Assembly (NCBI GenBank): GCA_046349085.1
Contig: JAXMDA010000002.1
Coordinates: 248,001-312,000, forward strand
Source of the DNA: JAJXWB01 sp046349085
Lineage (GTDB): Bacteria; Pseudomonadota; Alphaproteobacteria; Rhizobiales; Beijerinckiaceae
Length of the DNA: 64,000 nt
Reading direction: 5' to 3'
In this document: positions 62,055-64,000 of the stretch, piece after piece
Numbering within the stretch: position 1 is the first letter of the stretch
Layout: each line of letters starts with the position of its first letter
Made by a program: the position numbers and the translations under genes
Notes under the pieces: model-generated
The model's input: the letters and a program-made list of their open reading frames with translations, nothing else
Told to the model about the DNA's origin: nothing
Databases searched by the model: none

Positions 62055-62801
62055 ATGAGGCTTCAAGGCAAAGTGGCGCTGATCACCGGCGCGGGGCCGA
62101 TGGGGGCGGCGATCGCGCGGCGCTTTGCGGAGGAGGGCGCGTCCCTCGTCTTGACCGACATTTCCGGTTCGCGCCTGCAGGCGACCGCGGACGAACTCGC
62201 AAGCAAGGCGGCGCTCGTGGCGCATCGCGCGGATGTGACGGCGCGCGACGAAGCGCTGGGCGTCGCCGAAGCCGGCCTGGCGGCGTTCGGCCGCATCGAC
62301 ATTCTCTGCAATCTCGTCGGCGGCGTGCGCGACGCCGTGTTGTATCAACCGCTGCTGACCATGGGCGAAAAGCGCTGGGACGAGACATTCGCTCTCAACT
62401 TGAAAGCGTCTCTGCATCTGATCCAGCGGCTGGCGCCCGGCATGGTCGAGCGCGGGGCCGGCAAAATCCTGAACGTCTCCTCCGTCAACTATGCGGGGGA
62501 AGCCGGGAGTAGCGACTACGGCGCGGCCAAGGCGGCGGTTGCGTCGATGACGCGCTCGCTGGCGATTGAACTCGCGCCCGCCGTCAATGTGAACTGCCTT
62601 GTTCCCGGCCTCATCGAGACGCGCGCGGTCGCAAAGCTCGACGGCGAACTGAAGGAGAGCTATCGCGCGCGAACGCTGCTGAAGCGGCTCGGACGTCCGG
62701 AAGACATCGCCAACGCGGCGCTTTTCCTCTGTTCCAGCGAGGCCGATTACATCACCGGCCATCTGCTGCCGGTGTCAGGCGGCATGCCGGCCAGCCTGTA
62801 G
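62055..62801 (+). CDS. Short-chain dehydrogenase/reductase
   Basis: A 248-aa classical SDR. The nucleotide-binding loop reads TGAGPMGAAIARRFAEEGA, a slight variant of TGxxxGxG; NLVGGVRD replaces the usual NNAG; the catalytic site is LNVSSVNYAGEAGSSDYGAA followed by KAAV (Ser-Tyr-Lys). The end LLPVSGGMPASL is typical. Annotated relatives include 3-oxoacyl-ACP reductase types; substrate unknown. It converges on the MarR gene with 11 bases between and may belong with the BadR/BadH-like pair. Confidence 0.88.
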   Translation: MRLQGKVALITGAGPMGAAIARRFAEEGASLVLTDISGSRLQATADELASKAALVAHRADVTARDEALGVAEAGLAAFGRIDILCNLVGGVRDAVLYQPLLTMGEKRWDETFALNLKASLHLIQRLAPGMVERGAGKILNVSSVNYAGEAGSSDYGAAKAAVASMTRSLAIELAPAVNVNCLVPGLIETRAVAKLDGELKESYRARTLLKRLGRPEDIANAALFLCSSEADYITGHLLPVSGGMPASL

Positions 62802-62812
62802 CGACCGGCGCG

Positions 62813-63337
62813 CTATTCCTGTTCGTCGTCCGCCGGCGCCTCCGATGCGCCGTCGTCGATGCGCTTCATGTTCTCGAGAATCTTCAGCAGGTAATGCAGC
62901 GCGTGCGCGCGGTCGTTGATCGAGAAATCGGCGAGCACGTCCTCGTAATAGTCGCGGATCTTCGGCAGCGCGAGAACCTGCCAGACATGCCGGCCGGATT
63001 CCGTCATCGTCACCAGTCTCGACCTGCGGTCGCGCTCGTCCTGCACGATCGCCACATGTCCGTCGCGCTCCATGCGCCCGACGAGACCGGCGAGGTTCTG
63101 CCGGCTGACCATCAGATATTTCGCGAGATCGCCGATGTTCATGCCGCCGGCCGCCTTCTCGCGCGACAGCGCGCCGAGCACCGCCCATTGCTGCGTCGTG
63201 AGCCCCTCCGCCTCGACCGCGCGCGAGCCGGTTTTATGCATCATGTTTGCGCATTGATAGAGCCGGAAAAACAACCTATTGGCCAATTCCATCCGCACAT
63301 CGTTGCTTGTGTCCAGCGGTAATGGCCTGTTTTGCAT
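62813..63337 (-). CDS. MarR-family regulator, BadR-like
   Basis: A 174-aa MarR regulator. The winged helix is AVEAEGLTTQQWAVLGALSR, INIGDLAKYLMVSRQNLAGL-type sequence (here NIGDLAKYLMVSRQNLAGLV) and QDERDRRSRLVTMTESG. It resembles BadR of Rhodopseudomonas palustris, which controls aromatic and alicyclic acid degradation; gene context agrees, since a BadH-like gene is divergent from it. ATG 63337, with GTGGGGACC before it, is preferred over ATG 63364. A candidate operator lies at 63369-63394. Confidence 0.85.
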   Translation of the reverse strand: MQNRPLPLDTSNDVRMELANRLFFRLYQCANMMHKTGSRAVEAEGLTTQQWAVLGALSREKAAGGMNIGDLAKYLMVSRQNLAGLVGRMERDGHVAIVQDERDRRSRLVTMTESGRHVWQVLALPKIRDYYEDVLADFSINDRAHALHYLLKILENMKRIDDGASEAPADDEQE

Positions 63338-63368
63338 ACGGTCCCCACTTGTCGCCAGCCGCAACGCA

Positions 63369-63394
63369 TGATAGATATGACAACATCTTGCATA
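63369..63394. promoter_or_regulatory. Candidate MarR operator
   Basis: An interrupted dyad of the form ATG-N2-AGAT ... ATCT-N2-CAT, perfectly centred over 26 bases, in the AT-rich gap between the MarR and BadH-like genes. It is 32 bases from one start and 73 from the other, a good place to control both. Confidence 0.55.
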
Positions 63395-63466
63395 ATTTCG
63401 CTACTGACGCGACCAAGATCGCGCAAAAGGGCGGCGCCGGCAAATCGGTTTTTGGAGGAGGCAGGG

Positions 63467-64000
63467 ATGGCTCGGTTTGATGGAAAAACGATCGTTCTGA
63501 CGGGCGGCGGCGGCGGCATCGGCAGCGCCACTTGCAAGCGCCTCGCCGCCGAGGGCGGCAAGTTGGCGATCTTCGATCTCAATCTCGAGGCGGCGAAGAA
63601 GACCGCCGCCGAGATCGTCGCCGCCGGCGGCGTCGCCGAGGCCTTCCAGTGCGACATCGTCGACCGCGCGAGCGTCGACGCGGCGGTCGCGGCCGCCGAG
63701 GCGAAGCTCGGGCCGGTCTCGGTGCTGGTCAACAATGCCGGCTGGGACATTTTCAAGCCATTCGTGAAGACGGAGCCGGCCGATTGGGCGAAGATCATCG
63801 CCATCAACCTCACGGGCGCGCTCAACATGCATCACGCGATCCTGCCGGGCATGGTCGCGCGCCGGTACGGCCGCATCGTCAACGTGGCGTCCGACGCCGC
63901 GCGCGTCGGCTCGTCCGGCGAAGCGGTCTACGCCGCCTGCAAGGGCGGCCTCGTCGCCTTTTCCAAGACGCTCGCGCGCGAGCACGCGCGCCACGGCATT
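63467..64000 (+). CDS. badH: BadH-like 2-hydroxycyclohexanecarboxyl-CoA dehydrogenase (3' end outside window)
   Basis: The first 178 residues of an SDR cut by the window edge. TIVLTGGGGGIGSATCKRLA at the start, LVNNAGWDIFKPFVKTEPAD, INLTGALNMHHAILPGMVAR and VASDAARVGSSGEAVYAACK with the Ser-Tyr-Lys site are a close match to BadH of Rhodopseudomonas palustris as I recall it, especially GWDIFKPF and SDAARVGSSGEAVY. BadH oxidises 2-hydroxycyclohexanecarboxyl-CoA in alicyclic acid breakdown. TGGAGGAGGCAGGG before the ATG is a strong ribosome binding site. Divergent from a BadR-like gene. Confidence 0.88.
   Translation, partial: MARFDGKTIVLTGGGGGIGSATCKRLAAEGGKLAIFDLNLEAAKKTAAEIVAAGGVAEAFQCDIVDRASVDAAVAAAEAKLGPVSVLVNNAGWDIFKPFVKTEPADWAKIIAINLTGALNMHHAILPGMVARRYGRIVNVASDAARVGSSGEAVYAACKGGLVAFSKTLAREHARHGI

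Overview
The window is about 64 kb of high-GC, densely coding DNA from an alphaproteobacterium, most likely of the order Hyphomicrobiales (Rhizobiales). This rests on gene content and order: secDF followed by a Mth938-domain gene; tolC-popZ; ftsB-pdhA-pdhB-(DUF5076)-pdhC-lpd-lipA; a two-domain cold-shock gene followed by DUF192, tRNA-Pro and an NDUFS4-type complex I subunit; an alphaproteobacterial GAAC-N7-GAAC SOS box before ssb; and Bradyrhizobium/Rhodopseudomonas-like intergenic palindromes. A BadR/BadH-like pair at the right edge recalls Rhodopseudomonas/Rhodoblastus-type bacteria. Genus cannot be fixed. It reads as core chromosome: I see no prophage, insertion sequence or CRISPR array.

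Layout. 1-2372: end of secD, secF, and homologues of two human complex I assembly factors (NDUFAF3 and NDUFAF6 types). 2376-8313: a large multispan GDYXXLXY protein, a DsrE-like protein, trmFO, a DUF1127 mini-protein with its own terminator, and a cupin gene whose Tat leader has lost its start codon. 8376-13638: uvrA (frameshifted here), dctA, and ssb with an SOS box. 13659-26223: an RNA helicase, a methyltransferase, a hydrolase, cytochrome b561, an Ldh-family dehydrogenase, parE, two glycosyltransferases and secreted proteins of unknown function, with three intergenic palindromic elements, two of which have been captured into reading frames.

26231-28178: glnB-glnA with a near-consensus sigma-54 promoter and a terminator. 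28431-36138: small secreted proteins, a macrodomain protein, an LssY-domain protein, sseA, cysK, a methyltransferase and a TadG-like protein. 36347-40786: cfa, photolyase, DUF2218 and a YqjI-like PadR regulator with a palindromic operator. 40821-45494: tRNA-Asn, tRNA-Cys, an outer-membrane barrel, EcsC, a transglutaminase-like protease and DUF4337.

45748-57578: a PIMT-like methyltransferase, tolC, popZ, ftsB, the complete pyruvate dehydrogenase operon, a haem-anchor-like membrane protein and lipA (which makes the lipoyl groups the complex needs). 57585-64000: a CoA-transferase, a sirtuin, a two-domain cold-shock protein, DUF192, tRNA-Pro, the NDUFS4-type subunit, tRNA-Arg, an SDR, and a MarR regulator divergent from a BadH-like dehydrogenase cut by the window edge.

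No wholly new multi-gene system is evident. The points most worth a second look are the complex I assembly-factor cluster next to secDF with its degenerate prenyl-synthase site, the lone cyclase-type haem-anchor domain, two nearby gene disruptions (uvrA and the cupin), the near-identical lipoyl domains of pdhB and pdhC, and the palindromic repeats recruited into coding sequence.
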